Assembly: GCF_040364665.1 (NCBI RefSeq)
Contig: NZ_BAABWX010000001.1
Location: forward strand, 2,080,495 to 2,144,494
Length of the DNA stretch: 64,000 bases
Direction: 5' to 3'
Origin: Cognatishimia sp. WU-CL00825
GTDB taxonomy: Bacteria; Pseudomonadota; Alphaproteobacteria; Rhodobacterales; Rhodobacteraceae
Below the pieces are notes generated by a model. The model worked only from the letters and a program-made list of their open reading frames with translations, had not been told where the DNA came from and did not search any database. Position 1 is the first letter of the stretch. Each line of letters begins with the position of its first letter. A program made the translations under genes and the position numbers. Of this stretch, positions 16,295 to 25,584 are shown one piece after another.

Positions 16295-18783
16295 TGCGGT
16301 ATTTACCTCGCTCGGTTCGCGGTCGGCTCTGGACTGCACTTGCGATCTTGTCCTTGGCCATCCTTGGCATAAGCGGGCTGACATGGACCGCGCTGCATCG
16401 CGTGGACACCCAACTTGAAGAATTGCACAGGCAATCCCTCAGTCAGGTTGCTCAGGCCATAGATTTATCAAAGCGCACCTCTGACCTTGCAACTTCAGCT
16501 CCCTATCTGCTGAATCAGCGTTCAAATTTTCTAATTGAACAAGAAGGCCAACTACTCGTTGCAATTTTGCGCCGGGTCAGAGAGCAATGGGCTGATCCTG
16601 ACGGGCCTGACACCAAACGGGATGAACTATTCCCGATCACCATCGCAATGGAAGCTGGTATCAATGATCTGGTTGAAGCGTCAAGATCCTTGGATCTGGT
16701 TCAATCCCAAATACGAGCGCGGATCGCGACTTTGAGCATGTTGCGCGAGCGCGCTACCACAGCTATTGAAAATCCGTCTACGTCTGACACAATACGCCTT
16801 GTTTGGTGGACGCTGCAGAGCATGAATGCCGACGCCTTGAACGCAGCCTATGCGGACAACTTGATCGGGGTCGGCGAAGAACAGCGGCAATATCAGCGTC
16901 AGGCGCAGCCCATTGATGTAGCTCTTTTGAACGGCTCCCAAGCCACCTTCCTGAAGCAGCTGTCAGAACAGGTCTCAGGAGAATTCGGCATCTTTGAATT
17001 GCGTCGCAAAGAACTCGGGGCAATTCTGAACGCGCAAAATGCGCTTTTCCGGATTCGTCGGGACGCCAATCAGATCAATGAACTCGCGTCCCAATATGCG
17101 CGTGAAGTTGAAAATTTTTTGACGCAAGAACGCAGCGCCTCATCTTCCTTGATCAAACTTACACGGCTCTCGATTGCCAGCATCAGCGCGATCGGACTGG
17201 CCTGCGCTTTGGCGGCGGCCTTATTTGTATCCCGCTATGTCGCATTCAACATTGGCCGCGTTTCCGAGGCGATGGTCAATCTCGCAAAGGGCGACCGAAG
17301 CAGTGTATTGCCGCGCAAGCTGGGCAATTCTGACGAAATCGGAGATCTTTTTCGAACGTTCCGCAGTTTTCGCGCAAATGCGCTGCGGCTAGACAGGTCA
17401 CACCGTGCACTTAACCAACGCAACGCCTTGTTCGAAAAGGTATTCGCCAATATTTCTGACGGTATTGCGATCACAGATGCAACTGGCAAACTTACCGCAT
17501 CCAACCCGGCGTTTGATCACATTCTTGGCTTGATCGCAGACAAAAGCGATCTAAGCGACATTGCGCTGTGGCTCCGTGAAGGCCGATTTGGGCCATCTGC
17601 GGTCGCAGCGGGTTTAACGGCCTCGCATCGAGGGTCGATAGAACTCGTCGCCGCAGATGGACAGATCATAGAATTGCGCGCCAGTCGTTTGCCGGATGAA
17701 GGGCGGGTTTGGCTGCTGTCAGACGTTACTGAACAACGCAGCATTCAAGCACGTTTGGAACAGATCGACCGAATAGAAACACTAGGAAAACTGGCAGGCG
17801 ATTCAGCCCATGACTTTGGAAATATCCTCGCCACAATCCGCACCCATGCGCATCTTTTGGGTGAAAGCGACAATGCCGACGCTTCCAAGAATATAGCAGC
17901 TATTGAAAATGCCGTAGAGTTTGGCACTTCGTTGACGGATCGTTTGCTAGCGTTTGCCCGAAAACAACCCTTATTGCCGGAAGTCGTCGATCTGAACTCG
18001 TTGATAGCAGGCATGATCGAACTGGTCGAAATTGGACTGAAACCAGGTGTCAAAATTCAAGTCACCTATACTAACGACCCTCTGCTGGTTTTGGCAGACC
18101 CAGGCCAGCTTGAATCCGCGATCTTGAATCTGGTTTTGAACGCCAATAACGCGATGAATCAGCAAGGTACGATTGAAGTTACCCTGAGCTGCGAAGCTGA
18201 TGAAACCGCGACTATATCTGTGACCGACACAGGCAGCGGCATGTCACCTGATATTCGAAAAAAGGCCATTGAGCCGTTTTTTACCACGCGCAGTGCAGAT
18301 GGCGGCACCGGTCTTGGATTATCCATTGTCTATGGGTTTATCATTCAATCTGGCGGCACAATGGAAATTGAAAGCCGCATTGATAGGGGGACGCAGATCC
18401 ATATCGTTCTGCCCTTAGCCACTGTTGCGACGGCACAAACCGTCTCTCCCAATCGCTTAGCCCTACTTGTCGACGACAATCCAAAAGATCGTCAAGTGAC
18501 TGAAACCGCGTTGTCCGCATTGGGCTATGACGTCAGGCTATGTCCATCAGTTGAAGACGCAAAATCGGCCCTAGAGAAGCACACCTTTGATTTGATCGTC
18601 AGTGATTTTGATCTTGGTACAGAAGAGAACGGATTGGATTTATTGAAGGTAGCACGACGCCAATCGCCCAAGACACGATGCTTACTTATTAGCGGAAAGA
18701 CCAGTCTTGCCGAGGCGCTACCGTCTGATGTTGTGTTTCTGGAAAAACCCGTGTCAAGAAGCGCGCTTGCTTTGCTGAATTGA
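16294..18783 (+). CDS. Hybrid sensor histidine kinase
   Basis: An 829-residue inner-membrane sensor. Membrane segments at about 10-31 and 290-312 enclose a helical periplasmic sensor of about 255 residues. A HAMP domain (to about 365) and a PAS-like domain (about 385-480) follow. The H-box is SAHDFGN with H506, then an HATPase domain with DTGSGM and GGTGLGLS. A C-terminal receiver domain (about 722-829) has phospho-acceptor D771. It probably phosphorylates the neighbouring OmpR-type regulator. There is no HPt domain in the protein, so the terminal receiver may act as a phosphate sink. The ligand is likely the substrate of the divergent importer or its binding protein. Confidence 0.87.
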   Translation: MRYLPRSVRGRLWTALAILSLAILGISGLTWTALHRVDTQLEELHRQSLSQVAQAIDLSKRTSDLATSAPYLLNQRSNFLIEQEGQLLVAILRRVREQWADPDGPDTKRDELFPITIAMEAGINDLVEASRSLDLVQSQIRARIATLSMLRERATTAIENPSTSDTIRLVWWTLQSMNADALNAAYADNLIGVGEEQRQYQRQAQPIDVALLNGSQATFLKQLSEQVSGEFGIFELRRKELGAILNAQNALFRIRRDANQINELASQYAREVENFLTQERSASSSLIKLTRLSIASISAIGLACALAAALFVSRYVAFNIGRVSEAMVNLAKGDRSSVLPRKLGNSDEIGDLFRTFRSFRANALRLDRSHRALNQRNALFEKVFANISDGIAITDATGKLTASNPAFDHILGLIADKSDLSDIALWLREGRFGPSAVAAGLTASHRGSIELVAADGQIIELRASRLPDEGRVWLLSDVTEQRSIQARLEQIDRIETLGKLAGDSAHDFGNILATIRTHAHLLGESDNADASKNIAAIENAVEFGTSLTDRLLAFARKQPLLPEVVDLNSLIAGMIELVEIGLKPGVKIQVTYTNDPLLVLADPGQLESAILNLVLNANNAMNQQGTIEVTLSCEADETATISVTDTGSGMSPDIRKKAIEPFFTTRSADGGTGLGLSIVYGFIIQSGGTMEIESRIDRGTQIHIVLPLATVATAQTVSPNRLALLVDDNPKDRQVTETALSALGYDVRLCPSVEDAKSALEKHTFDLIVSDFDLGTEENGLDLLKVARRQSPKTRCLLISGKTSLAEALPSDVVFLEKPVSRSALALLN

Positions 18784-18840
18784 AAACGCGTTATCACAAG
18801 CTTGACTACTGGGCAAAGCTTCTCCCCGTACAAAACAAAA

Positions 18841-18862
18841 CGCCCCCGGTAAACCGGAGGCG
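18841..18862 (-). terminator. Terminator after the DUF1127 gene
   Basis: Stem CGCCTCCGG/CCGGGGGCG (one G-T pair) with a TTTA loop, followed on the minus strand by TTTTGTTTTG. It sits between the convergent kinase and DUF1127 genes, about 30 nt after the DUF1127 stop. Confidence 0.8.
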
Positions 18863-18890
18863 GTGTTCTTAAACCAACGATGTCAGTCGC

Positions 18891-19106
18891 TTATTTGCCG
18901 TAGACGTGCTCGTGAGCAATGTCTGCGATATCGTAGCGAGAGAAACCCAGATCTGCGAGATCACGGTCTGTCAGGTTTGACAACTCGTTATAAGTTGTCC
19001 GGTAAGTCGCGCGTTTCGCCTGAGCGGCTTTGAATTCTGTGAACAGGCCCCGGATACGATCAACGATGCCAGTGCCAAGATATGTTGTGTTTACTGCGGT
19101 TGCCAT
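18891..19106 (-). CDS. DUF1127 small protein
   Basis: A 71-residue protein ending in the DUF1127 motif (ELSNLTDRDLADLGFSRYDI, then HEHVYGK). The start at ATG 19106 is preceded by AGGAGTTG; the frame upstream is not conserved. DUF1127 proteins in alphaproteobacteria have been linked to RNA turnover, phosphate or carbon metabolism and stress responses, and some bind RNA through the arginine-rich motif. It is a monocistronic gene with its own terminator. Confidence 0.85.
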   Translation of the reverse strand: MATAVNTTYLGTGIVDRIRGLFTEFKAAQAKRATYRTTYNELSNLTDRDLADLGFSRYDIADIAHEHVYGK

Positions 19107-19264
19107 GATGCAACTCCTATAGAGAATGCTGAGACGTATTTCCCAGCGGGTTAAGTTGTGTTCTCCTCGTGACACTGAGATAGGACAGCAAGTTAGCGCG
19201 AACAACTTACATTATGGGAAAGCTGTTATGCAGGTGCAGCATAGCTAAATTATTGAAACGCCTC

Positions 19265-20026
19265 TCAAATAAGCGTTTCGTGTACTTTGATTGCAATCGG
19301 CGAAAGCTGTTCGCGCTCTAGCGGTGCAACAACAAAGAAAACCCAAGGGCCATCCTGCCAGCGGACGGTTGTCAGGTCTTCTTCTTCAAGGAATCGCAAC
19401 GAGGTCTGTGCCTGGGTGGACGTGCGGGCCATATAAACCGTTACCCGTTCACCCTGAGCATCCTCATACATATATTGCGCTGCCGCCTGTCCGCCCGAAG
19501 GCAACAGACGCCCGCCAATAAAGGTCAGGCCGTGCTCTTCCAGTTGGGGCACTACCATTTGACGGCCCATACGTTTGGCAAGCCAGGTTTCCAGATGGTC
19601 GGTTTCCTCGGGGCCAACTTCGACAGCATGGCGCATCTCGGCAGTAAACAAACGGTGCGCCGACGTCGCATCCAAAGTAGCCCGAATGATCACGATCTGC
19701 GCTGGATCGTCGGTTTTCTGAACAGTGTTCAAGCCATACCCCCCTAGCCCACCAAGCAAAAACACCAACGCAAGGCTTGCAAACCGGCGCATAGTCCAGC
19801 GTGGGCCTTCAGGGCGATTGGCAGCCATAAGGCTTTCCATATGACTGTCAGAGGGCGTTGGCACCAAAGATTGCAAGATGTCGTCCGTGGAAGCCCATTG
19901 CGAGACACGTTCGGCAATGCTGGGATCGGCCTCTAGCACCTCTTCGAAGGCCGCGCGATCCACTGCGGACATTTCCCCGTCAAGATACGCACTCAGCCGC
20001 TCTTCGATGGTATTGAAGTCGGTCAT
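19265..20026 (-). CDS. Transmembrane anti-sigma factor
   Basis: A 253-residue protein. The N-terminal cytoplasmic anti-sigma region (EERLSAYLDGEMS, about 8-20) is followed by one membrane helix at about 81-99 and a periplasmic C-terminal domain of about 150 residues. The gene overlaps the sigma-factor gene by 4 nt (ATGA), a layout almost diagnostic for cognate sigma/anti-sigma pairs. The zinc-binding HxxxCxxC motif is absent, so redox sensing through zinc is unlikely. The signal sensed is unknown. Confidence 0.85.
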   Translation of the reverse strand: MTDFNTIEERLSAYLDGEMSAVDRAAFEEVLEADPSIAERVSQWASTDDILQSLVPTPSDSHMESLMAANRPEGPRWTMRRFASLALVFLLGGLGGYGLNTVQKTDDPAQIVIIRATLDATSAHRLFTAEMRHAVEVGPEETDHLETWLAKRMGRQMVVPQLEEHGLTFIGGRLLPSGGQAAAQYMYEDAQGERVTVYMARTSTQAQTSLRFLEEEDLTTVRWQDGPWVFFVVAPLEREQLSPIAIKVHETLI

Positions 20027-20526
20027 GTCACGCTCCTTAGCCCGGATGCATTTGCAGTGGCTTCGTCATTCAGCTTTGCCCGAGCCCGTGCGACACGCGA
20101 CAATATTGTCCCAATCGGCACACCAAGAACTTCGGCGGTTTCGGCATAACTTAAGCCGCCAAAAGCAACAAGTTGCAGCGCATGTTGTTGCGCCTCTGGC
20201 AAGCCCTGCATGCGACGCACAACGGCCGCCAGTTCTGCCCTGTCTTCAACAGTTGTGTCCTGAGCCGCCCCAGCGTGTTCATTTAAGAACGGCACCTCGG
20301 CAAGTCGCGCGCGTGCACGGTAACGGTCGCGGAATATATTAAGCAGTATTTTCATCAACCATGGGCGCAAGGGTTGGTTTTGGTCCCAAAGCGCCCGTTT
20401 GCGCAGGCCACGTTCCACACAATCCTGCACCAGATCATCCGCCTGCGGGCGATCTTGGGTCAGGGAATATGCATATCGCCAGAGATGTGGCATCGCATCT
20501 TTGAGTTGGGCTGTGAACCGGGGCAT
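20023..20526 (-). CDS. ECF-type RNA polymerase sigma factor
   Basis: A 167-residue sigma factor with region 2 (LWRYAYSLTQDRPQADDLVQD, about 15-35) and region 4 (LPEAQQHALQLVAFGGLSY through GTILSRVARARAKL, about 108-151). It lies downstream of the small lipoprotein gene and overlaps the anti-sigma gene. An ECF-like promoter (GGAATA-N16-CGTATG) lies ahead of the lipoprotein gene, suggesting that the three-gene operon is autoregulated. Confidence 0.9.
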   Translation of the reverse strand: MPRFTAQLKDAMPHLWRYAYSLTQDRPQADDLVQDCVERGLRKRALWDQNQPLRPWLMKILLNIFRDRYRARARLAEVPFLNEHAGAAQDTTVEDRAELAAVVRRMQGLPEAQQHALQLVAFGGLSYAETAEVLGVPIGTILSRVARARAKLNDEATANASGLRSVT

Positions 20527-20613
20527 TGAAGCATCCGAATTGGGTCAGATCAATCATGCACGGGCGGGCGATGTGACGCCAGCCCATCTTGGCAAAATCT
20601 GTTTGCGGCCAGA

Positions 20614-20991
20614 TCAGGGCTTAGCGATATGCCAAACGCCCTGGACGCCATCACCGGTTGTGTCTCCTGGCTTTTTGTCCTGGATCCACAGATAGAGCGG
20701 TTGACCATTAAAGGCGATTTGCATGTCCCCGTTTTTGCGTTTGATCGCCGTAAAACCATCGGGCAAATCCGCCCCTTCTTTGGCCACCAATGGCGGCCAA
20801 GCCCGCGCACAGCCGGCATTGCAATTTGATTTGCCTGCCGTGTCTTTGTCAAAAGTATAAAGCGTCATGTCAGCTGCATCGGTGAAGTATCCGGCGTCCG
20901 AGGTTTTGACGGGCGCGGCATGGCCCGCTGCATAGGCGGAACACGCGGAAAGGGTTGCAGCGGCGGTGGCAATAATCAGAAAACGAGTCAT
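20614..20991 (-). CDS. Yx(FWY)xxD-motif lipoprotein (COG4315-like)
   Basis: A 125-residue exported protein. A lipobox-like LSAC lies at about residues 14-17. Two copies of the family motif are present: YTFDKD and YLWIQD. Between them lies a CNAGCARAWPP segment with two cysteines. Such proteins sit in the envelope; their function is not established, but they often occur with ECF sigma/anti-sigma genes, as here (first gene of the operon). They have been proposed to take part in oxidative or envelope stress. Confidence 0.85.
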   Translation of the reverse strand: MTRFLIIATAAATLSACSAYAAGHAAPVKTSDAGYFTDAADMTLYTFDKDTAGKSNCNAGCARAWPPLVAKEGADLPDGFTAIKRKNGDMQIAFNGQPLYLWIQDKKPGDTTGDGVQGVWHIAKP

Positions 20992-21034
20992 TGTTGGCTC
21001 CTAAATGTCATGCCCTTTTGAAGGGCTGGTATAA

Positions 21035-21064
21035 GACATACGAAGCTGATCGCCGGTTTATTCC
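21035..21064 (-). promoter_or_regulatory. Candidate ECF sigma promoter
   Basis: On the minus strand GGAATA, 16 nt, CGTATG, ending about 45 nt before the lipoprotein start. GGAAT plus CGT elements are typical of ECF promoters, and the operon encodes an ECF sigma factor. Confidence 0.5.
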
Positions 21065-21088
21065 GCAAAACCAAATTTTTTTCAAAAA

Positions 21089-21118
21089 AAAGCGCCCCCG
21101 GGAATCCGAGGGCGCTTT
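21089..21118 (-). terminator. Rho-independent terminator after rpmD
   Basis: Stem AAAGCGCCC/GGGCGCTTT, 12-nt loop, followed on the minus strand by a long T-run. It starts 22 nt after the rpmD stop and cuts rpmD off from rplO, which in a standard spc operon would follow. Confidence 0.85.
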
Positions 21119-21139
21119 AAAGTCTTTAGAAACTGGCGC

Positions 21140-21328
21140 TTAGCCCTTTTCTTCGATGATCTCTACCATGTGTGGGATCTTGTTGATCATGCCACGTACG
21201 GAAGGTGTGTCTTCCAGTTCACGGGTTTTGTTCATCTTGTTCAGACCCAGACCGATCAGCGTTGCACGCTGGTCTTGTGGGCGACGGATCGGGGAACCGA
21301 CCTGTTTTACAACGATAGTTTTAGCCAT
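21140..21328 (-). CDS. rpmD: 50S ribosomal protein L30
   Basis: A 62-residue large-subunit protein. [32 protein letters not shown] and the C-terminal half with INKIPHMV are typical. It lies 12 nt after rpsE, and its transcript ends in a terminator (21089-21118) instead of continuing to rplO. Confidence 0.96.
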   Translation of the reverse strand: MAKTIVVKQVGSPIRRPQDQRATLIGLGLNKMNKTRELEDTPSVRGMINKIPHMVEIIEEKG

Positions 21329-21340
21329 TGGTCAGTCTCC

Positions 21341-21904
21341 TTACGCGTCTGCTGCTGCAGGTGCTTCATCCTTACGCAGGATTTCAGCAACTTTTTTGCC
21401 ACGACGTGCTGCAACCTGACGTGGGCTAGACTCTTTGGTCAGGCCGTCAAGTGTTGCGCGGATCATGTTATATGGGTTCTGGGAACCAATAGACTTAGAT
21501 ACAACGTCTTTTACGCCCAGCATTTCGAAGACGGCACGCATTGGACCACCGGCGATGATACCAGTACCTTCAGGTGCTGTACGCATAACGACTTTACCAG
21601 CGCCGTGACGACCATTGACGTCATGGTGCAAAGTACGGCCTTCACGCAGAGGCACGCGAACCATTTGACGTTTCGCTTGCTCAGTCGCTTTGCGGATCGC
21701 CTCAGGTACTTCTTTTGCTTTACCTTTGCCGAAGCCAACACGACCTTTTTGGTCACCAACAACAACAAGTGCTGCGAAACCAAAGCGCTTACCACCTTTT
21801 ACGGTTTTGGAAACGCGGTTGATTGCAACCAAGCGGTCCTGAAATTCAGGAGTTTCTTCTTCGCGTTTGCGACCGCGGCCGCGACGATTTTCACGTTCTG
21901 CCAT
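21341..21904 (-). CDS. rpsE: 30S ribosomal protein S5
   Basis: A 187-residue small-subunit protein with the double-stranded RNA-binding N-terminal domain ([19 protein letters not shown]) and the C-terminal fold ([18 protein letters not shown]). The start at ATG 21904 (MAERENRRG) has AAAGGAA upstream; nine extra codons in frame are not conserved. A strong terminator (22024-22045) separates it from rplR, so it either has its own promoter or depends on read-through. Confidence 0.96.
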   Translation of the reverse strand: MAERENRRGRGRKREEETPEFQDRLVAINRVSKTVKGGKRFGFAALVVVGDQKGRVGFGKGKAKEVPEAIRKATEQAKRQMVRVPLREGRTLHHDVNGRHGAGKVVMRTAPEGTGIIAGGPMRAVFEMLGVKDVVSKSIGSQNPYNMIRATLDGLTKESSPRQVAARRGKKVAEILRKDEAPAAADA

Positions 21905-22023
21905 TTGGCATTCCTTTGTAATCTGGCGCATGCATTACCACAGTGCGCCTTTGTCCAATCCTAGTGAGCATTTGCGCCCCCGGATCATCGGGGTTCCCAA
22001 TTGGAAACCCACAAATAGAAAAA

Positions 22024-22045
22024 ACGCCCCCCTAGCGAGGGGCGT
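22024..22045 (-). terminator. Terminator between rplR and rpsE
   Basis: Stem ACGCCCC/GGGGCGT with an 8-nt loop, followed on the minus strand by TTTTTTC, 7 nt after the rplR stop. A second, weaker CCCCG/CGGGG hairpin lies nearer rpsE (about 21977-21993). An intrinsic terminator here is unusual inside an spc operon. Confidence 0.8.
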
Positions 22046-22051
22046 CCATAA

Positions 22052-22411
22052 TCAGACTTTCAAGCCACCTTCACGCGCAGCTTCGGCCAAGGCCTTCACT
22101 TTGCCGTGGAACAGGCGACCGCCGCGATCGAAATACGCTTCGGTGTGACCCGCTTTGACAGCGCGCTCGGCAATTGCCGCGCCCACTTTTGTCGCTGCGT
22201 CGATGTTGTTCTTGCCAACAACGCCCAGATCTTTTTCCAAAGAGGAAGCCGATACGAGGGTTACACCGTTTACGTCGTCGATCAGCTGAGCGCTGATGTT
22301 CTTGTTCGAGCGGTTCACGGACAAGCGCAGCTTGCCAGTGTTTACCTTGCGAAGTTTGTTCCGGACGCGCAGGCGGCGCTTGAGGAACAGTTCCCGTGTG
22401 CTGTTTGCCAT
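22052..22411 (-). CDS. rplR: 50S ribosomal protein L18
   Basis: A 119-residue 5S-rRNA-binding protein: [19 protein letters not shown] at the N-terminus, the [20 protein letters not shown] segment near the C-terminus. Last gene of the rpmC-rplR block, 11 nt after rplF, and followed at once by a terminator. Confidence 0.96.
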   Translation of the reverse strand: MANSTRELFLKRRLRVRNKLRKVNTGKLRLSVNRSNKNISAQLIDDVNGVTLVSASSLEKDLGVVGKNNIDAATKVGAAIAERAVKAGHTEAYFDRGGRLFHGKVKALAEAAREGGLKV

Positions 22412-22422
22412 TACTCTGGTCC

Positions 22423-22956
22423 TTACTTCTTCTTACCTTCCTTGCGGAAGATATACTCGTCTTTGTACTTGATACCCTTGCCTTTATAAGGCTCAGGCTT
22501 ACGCCATTCGCGGATGTTCGCCGCGACCTGACCTACAAGCTGTGAATCGCTGCCTTCGATGATGATCTCAGTCGGCTTAGGTGCTGTAACAGTCACGCCT
22601 TCTGGAACTTCAAAGTTGACATCGTGTGACAGACCCAGCGCCAGCTTCAGGGTTTTACCCTGCATCTGGGCACGGTAACCAACACCAACGATCTCAAGCT
22701 CTTTTTTGAAGCCTGAGGTCACGCCGGTGACAAGGTTTTGTACAACAGTACGGGACATGCCCCACTGTTGACGTGCACGCTTGGACTTGCCGCGAGGAGT
22801 TACCTTAACGGTGTTCTCTTCGACAGTCAGTGTCACATCGTCGGTTGCGGTGAAGGAATGAGTCGCTTTTGGACCCTTAACTTCGATGGTCTGGCCGGAG
22901 ACAGAAGCAGTTACGCCACTGGGAAGTTCGACCGGTTTTTTACCAATACGAGACAT
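22423..22956 (-). CDS. rplF: 50S ribosomal protein L6
   Basis: A 177-residue protein with the two repeated L6 domains. The start at ATG 22956 gives the conserved [15 protein letters not shown]; 22 in-frame codons upstream overlap rpsH and are not conserved. The C-terminus has [13 protein letters not shown]. It binds 23S rRNA near the factor-binding centre. Gaps of about 10 nt to rpsH and rplR show one transcript. Confidence 0.97.
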   Translation of the reverse strand: MSRIGKKPVELPSGVTASVSGQTIEVKGPKATHSFTATDDVTLTVEENTVKVTPRGKSKRARQQWGMSRTVVQNLVTGVTSGFKKELEIVGVGYRAQMQGKTLKLALGLSHDVNFEVPEGVTVTAPKPTEIIIEGSDSQLVGQVAANIREWRKPEPYKGKGIKYKDEYIFRKEGKKK

Positions 22957-22966
22957 TCTAAGCTCC

Positions 22967-23359
22967 TTAGAAGACCGTGCAAAGTACTTCGCCGCCAACA
23001 TTGTTGGCACGAGCATTTGCATCCGACATCACACCTTTAGGGGTGGAGACAATCGACACACCCAGGCCCTGACGGACAACTGGAATGTCATTGACGCTCA
23101 TGTAAACGCGACGGCCAGGTTTAGAAACCCGCTTCACTTCGCGAATGACAGGAGTGCCTTCGTAGTATTTCAGGCTGATTTCGATAGCCGGGTGGCCGTC
23201 GTTACCAGTCGTTTTTTCGTAGCCGCGGATGTAGCCTTCGTCAGCCAGTACATCCAGAACCCAAGCACGCAACTTTGACGCTGGCGAAGACACTGTGGAC
23301 TTGCCGCGCAATTGACCGTTGCGGATACGGGTCAGCATATCACCGATAGGATCGTTCAT
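22967..23359 (-). CDS. rpsH: 30S ribosomal protein S8
   Basis: A 130-residue protein starting [14 protein letters not shown] and ending GGEVLCTVF; the [10 protein letters not shown] and [12 protein letters not shown] segments are diagnostic. It binds the central domain of 16S rRNA and, in E. coli, represses the spc operon by binding near rplX-rplE. Whether that control survives in this split operon cannot be read here. Confidence 0.97.
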   Translation of the reverse strand: MNDPIGDMLTRIRNGQLRGKSTVSSPASKLRAWVLDVLADEGYIRGYEKTTGNDGHPAIEISLKYYEGTPVIREVKRVSKPGRRVYMSVNDIPVVRQGLGVSIVSTPKGVMSDANARANNVGGEVLCTVF

Positions 23360-23372
23360 TTTTTAACCCTCC

Positions 23373-23678
23373 TTACCAGCTTGACTTAACCATGCCGGGG
23401 ATTTGGCCATTCGAGCCAAGTTCCCGCAGCGCGATCCGGCTGACCTTTAGCTTACGATAGTAAGCATGCGGACGACCGGTCAGTTGGCAACGGTTGTGCA
23501 GACGTGTAGCCGAGCTGTTGCGCGGCAGTTTTGCAAGCTTCAGGCGCGCTGTGAAACGCTCTTCCATTGTCTTGCTCTCGTCGTTTGCGATTTCTTTAAG
23601 CTCGGCGCGCTTAGCGGCATATTTTGCCACCAGTGCTTCGCGCTTTTTCTCGCGTGCGATCATAGATTTTTTAGCCAT
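23373..23678 (-). CDS. rpsN: 30S ribosomal protein S14, zinc-independent form
   Basis: A 101-residue long-form S14 ([20 protein letters not shown]-terminal [14 protein letters not shown]). There is only one cysteine, so the zinc ribbon of short S14 forms is absent. Lies between rplE and rpsH with short gaps. Confidence 0.97.
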   Translation of the reverse strand: MAKKSMIAREKKREALVAKYAAKRAELKEIANDESKTMEERFTARLKLAKLPRNSSATRLHNRCQLTGRPHAYYRKLKVSRIALRELGSNGQIPGMVKSSW

Positions 23679-23695
23679 GATATCCTCTCCCGCGC

Positions 23696-24256
23696 TTAAG
23701 CGTTGAACGGCATGTTGAAAGCTTTCAACAGGCTCTTGGCTTCAGCGTCGTTATCGGCGGTGGTCGTAATCACGATGTCCATACCCCAGTTTTCGTCAAC
23801 TTTATCAAAGTCGATTTCAGGGAATACGATGTGCTCTTTCAAACCAGTGGCAAAGTTGCCGCGGCCATCAAAGCTTGGCTTCACGCCGCGGAAGTCACGA
23901 ATACGTGGCATCGCTACGGTGATCAGACGATCGAGGAATTCGAACATACGGTCGCCACGAAGAGTCACTTTTGCGCCCATCGGCATGCCTTCGCGAACGC
24001 GGAAGCCAGCGATAGAGTTTTTCGCAACAGTTGTCAGGGCTTTTTGACCTGCGATCAAAGTCAGGTCAGCTTGCGCGGACTTGGCTTTTTTGCTGTCTTT
24101 AACAGCCGCACGACCACAACCGATGTTCAGAACGATTTTTTCAAGTGCAGGTGTCTGCATTGCGTTCTTATAGCCAAACTCTTCTTTCAGAGCGGCACGG
24201 ATTGTGTCGTTGTACAGCGCCTTCAGACGTGGAGTGTAGTCAGCATTATCAAGCAT
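23696..24256 (-). CDS. rplE: 50S ribosomal protein L5
   Basis: A 186-residue 5S-rRNA-binding protein; [33 protein letters not shown] and [17 protein letters not shown] are present. The start overlaps the end of rplX by 8 nt, implying coupled translation. Confidence 0.97.
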   Translation of the reverse strand: MLDNADYTPRLKALYNDTIRAALKEEFGYKNAMQTPALEKIVLNIGCGRAAVKDSKKAKSAQADLTLIAGQKALTTVAKNSIAGFRVREGMPMGAKVTLRGDRMFEFLDRLITVAMPRIRDFRGVKPSFDGRGNFATGLKEHIVFPEIDFDKVDENWGMDIVITTTADNDAEAKSLLKAFNMPFNA

Positions 24257-24560
24257 CGATCACATCTCCTGTCGTCTTAGCAAAACGCACTTTTTTGTCG
24301 CCTTCGATTTTGAAGCCAACGCGTGTTGCTTTACCGTTTGCATCCAAGAATGCCAGATTGCTGAGCTGGATCGGCATTGCCTTAGGCACGCGACCTCCTT
24401 GGTCAGTCTGGGATTGCTTGGTGTGGCGGATGGCCATGTTAACGCCGTCTACCACTGCTTTGCCAGCTTTCGGGTCAACAGAAGCGATAACGCCCTCTTG
24501 GCCCTTGTCTTTGCCAGCAAGTACGACGACTTTGTCGCCTTTTTTAAGCTTAGCAGCCAT
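24249..24560 (-). CDS. rplX: 50S ribosomal protein L24
   Basis: A 103-residue assembly-initiator protein of the large subunit. The KOW motif near the N-terminus ([18 protein letters not shown]) and the [13 protein letters not shown] region are clear. One base separates it from rplN, and its 3' end overlaps rplE by 8 nt. Confidence 0.97.
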   Translation of the reverse strand: MAAKLKKGDKVVVLAGKDKGQEGVIASVDPKAGKAVVDGVNMAIRHTKQSQTDQGGRVPKAMPIQLSNLAFLDANGKATRVGFKIEGDKKVRFAKTTGDVIDA

Positions 24561-24561
24561 C

Positions 24562-24930
24562 TTACAGCACCTCCGGCGCGAGTGAGATGATTTTCATGAA
24601 GTTTTTGGCCCGCAATTCGCGAACAACCGGCCCGAAAATACGGGTACCAACCGGCTCACCTGCATTGTTCAGGATCACGGCTGCGTTACGGTCAAAGCGG
24701 ATTGCTGTGCCGTCTTCACGACGAACTTCTTTAGCGGTGCGTACAACAACGGCCTTACGGACGTCGCCTTTTTTAACGCGACCACGTGGGATAGCTTCTT
24801 TAACCGAGACGACAATAACGTCACCTACGGAAGCGTACTTACGCTTAGAGCCACCCAGAACCTTGATGCACTGAACTCGGCGAGCGCCGGAGTTGTCAGC
24901 AACATCCAGGTTTGTTTGCATCTGGATCAT
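24562..24930 (-). CDS. rplN: 50S ribosomal protein L14
   Basis: A 122-residue protein: [18 protein letters not shown] at the start, [13 protein letters not shown] in the middle, [10 protein letters not shown] near the end. It contributes to the intersubunit bridge. A 89-nt gap separates it from rpsQ, longer than the other gaps in the block. Confidence 0.97.
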   Translation of the reverse strand: MIQMQTNLDVADNSGARRVQCIKVLGGSKRKYASVGDVIVVSVKEAIPRGRVKKGDVRKAVVVRTAKEVRREDGTAIRFDRNAAVILNNAGEPVGTRIFGPVVRELRAKNFMKIISLAPEVL

Positions 24931-25019
24931 TTGGTTTCTCCCGACCTATGGGAACTGACGATGCGTGTCAGCTGTGTCCCCAGGGTTTCGACTTTGTCAA
25001 GTCGTCCGGGAAGCTTGGT

Positions 25020-25250
25020 TTAAGCTTCCAGAACTTCCCAACGTTTCGTTTTCGACTTTGGTGCGCACTCAATGATTTTGACTTTGTCACCAACGTTGAA
25101 AGCATTCTGTTCATCGTGAGCCCGGTATTTTTTGGACTTACGGATGGTTTTCTTCAGAACTGGGTGCGTAAAGCGACGCTCTACGGACACGGTTACTGTC
25201 TGTTCATTTGCGTTGCTGGTTACAACACCGCGAAGGATTCGTTTAGGCAT
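25020..25250 (-). CDS. rpsQ: 30S ribosomal protein S17
   Basis: A 76-residue protein with an OB fold: [19 protein letters not shown], then [16 protein letters not shown] and a basic [11 protein letters not shown] tail. It follows rpmC by 14 nt. Confidence 0.96.
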   Translation of the reverse strand: MPKRILRGVVTSNANEQTVTVSVERRFTHPVLKKTIRKSKKYRAHDEQNAFNVGDKVKIIECAPKSKTKRWEVLEA

Positions 25251-25264
25251 GTCTCAAAGCTCCC

Positions 25265-25465
25265 TTATTCTGCAGCTTGTGCGGCTTTTTCGTTCAGGAT
25301 GGTTTTAACGCGGGCAGCGTTGCGGCGTGCCGCTTTGATGCCTGAAGTGTTTTCCATCTGACCGGTTGCCTGTTGAAAGCGCAGATTGAAGCTTTCTTTT
25401 TTCAGGTTTGCGAGCTCTTCACGCAGTTGATCTGCGGACTTCTCGCGAAGTTTATTGGCGTTCAT
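25265..25465 (-). CDS. rpmC: 50S ribosomal protein L29
   Basis: A 66-residue two-helix protein near the exit tunnel. The start at ATG 25465 ([14 protein letters not shown]) is chosen over a 28-codon in-frame extension that lies in the leader. It is the first gene of the rpmC-rplR block: upstream lie a good promoter (25585-25613) and a leader hairpin (25549-25575), not rplP as in the usual S10 operon. Confidence 0.96.
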   Translation of the reverse strand: MNANKLREKSADQLREELANLKKESFNLRFQQATGQMENTSGIKAARRNAARVKTILNEKAAQAAE

Positions 25466-25548
25466 GTCGCCTCTTCCTTTCCTACACCAGAGAGCGCCTG
25501 ACAGTATGTTCAGGGTGACCCATTGATCTGGTGGACCAAAACAAAACA

Positions 25549-25575
25549 CACGAATCCCGTCGCCGGGAATCCGTG
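25549..25575 (-). promoter_or_regulatory. Leader hairpin with T-rich tail upstream of rpmC
   Basis: Imperfect stem (CACG plus CGGGA paired parts, one bulge and one mismatch) immediately downstream of the candidate start point of the rpmC promoter. On the minus strand it is followed by TGTTTTGTTTT. It has the form of a terminator but sits at the 5' end of the transcript, so it may be an attenuator. Confidence 0.55.
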
Positions 25576-25584
25576 AGATACGCG

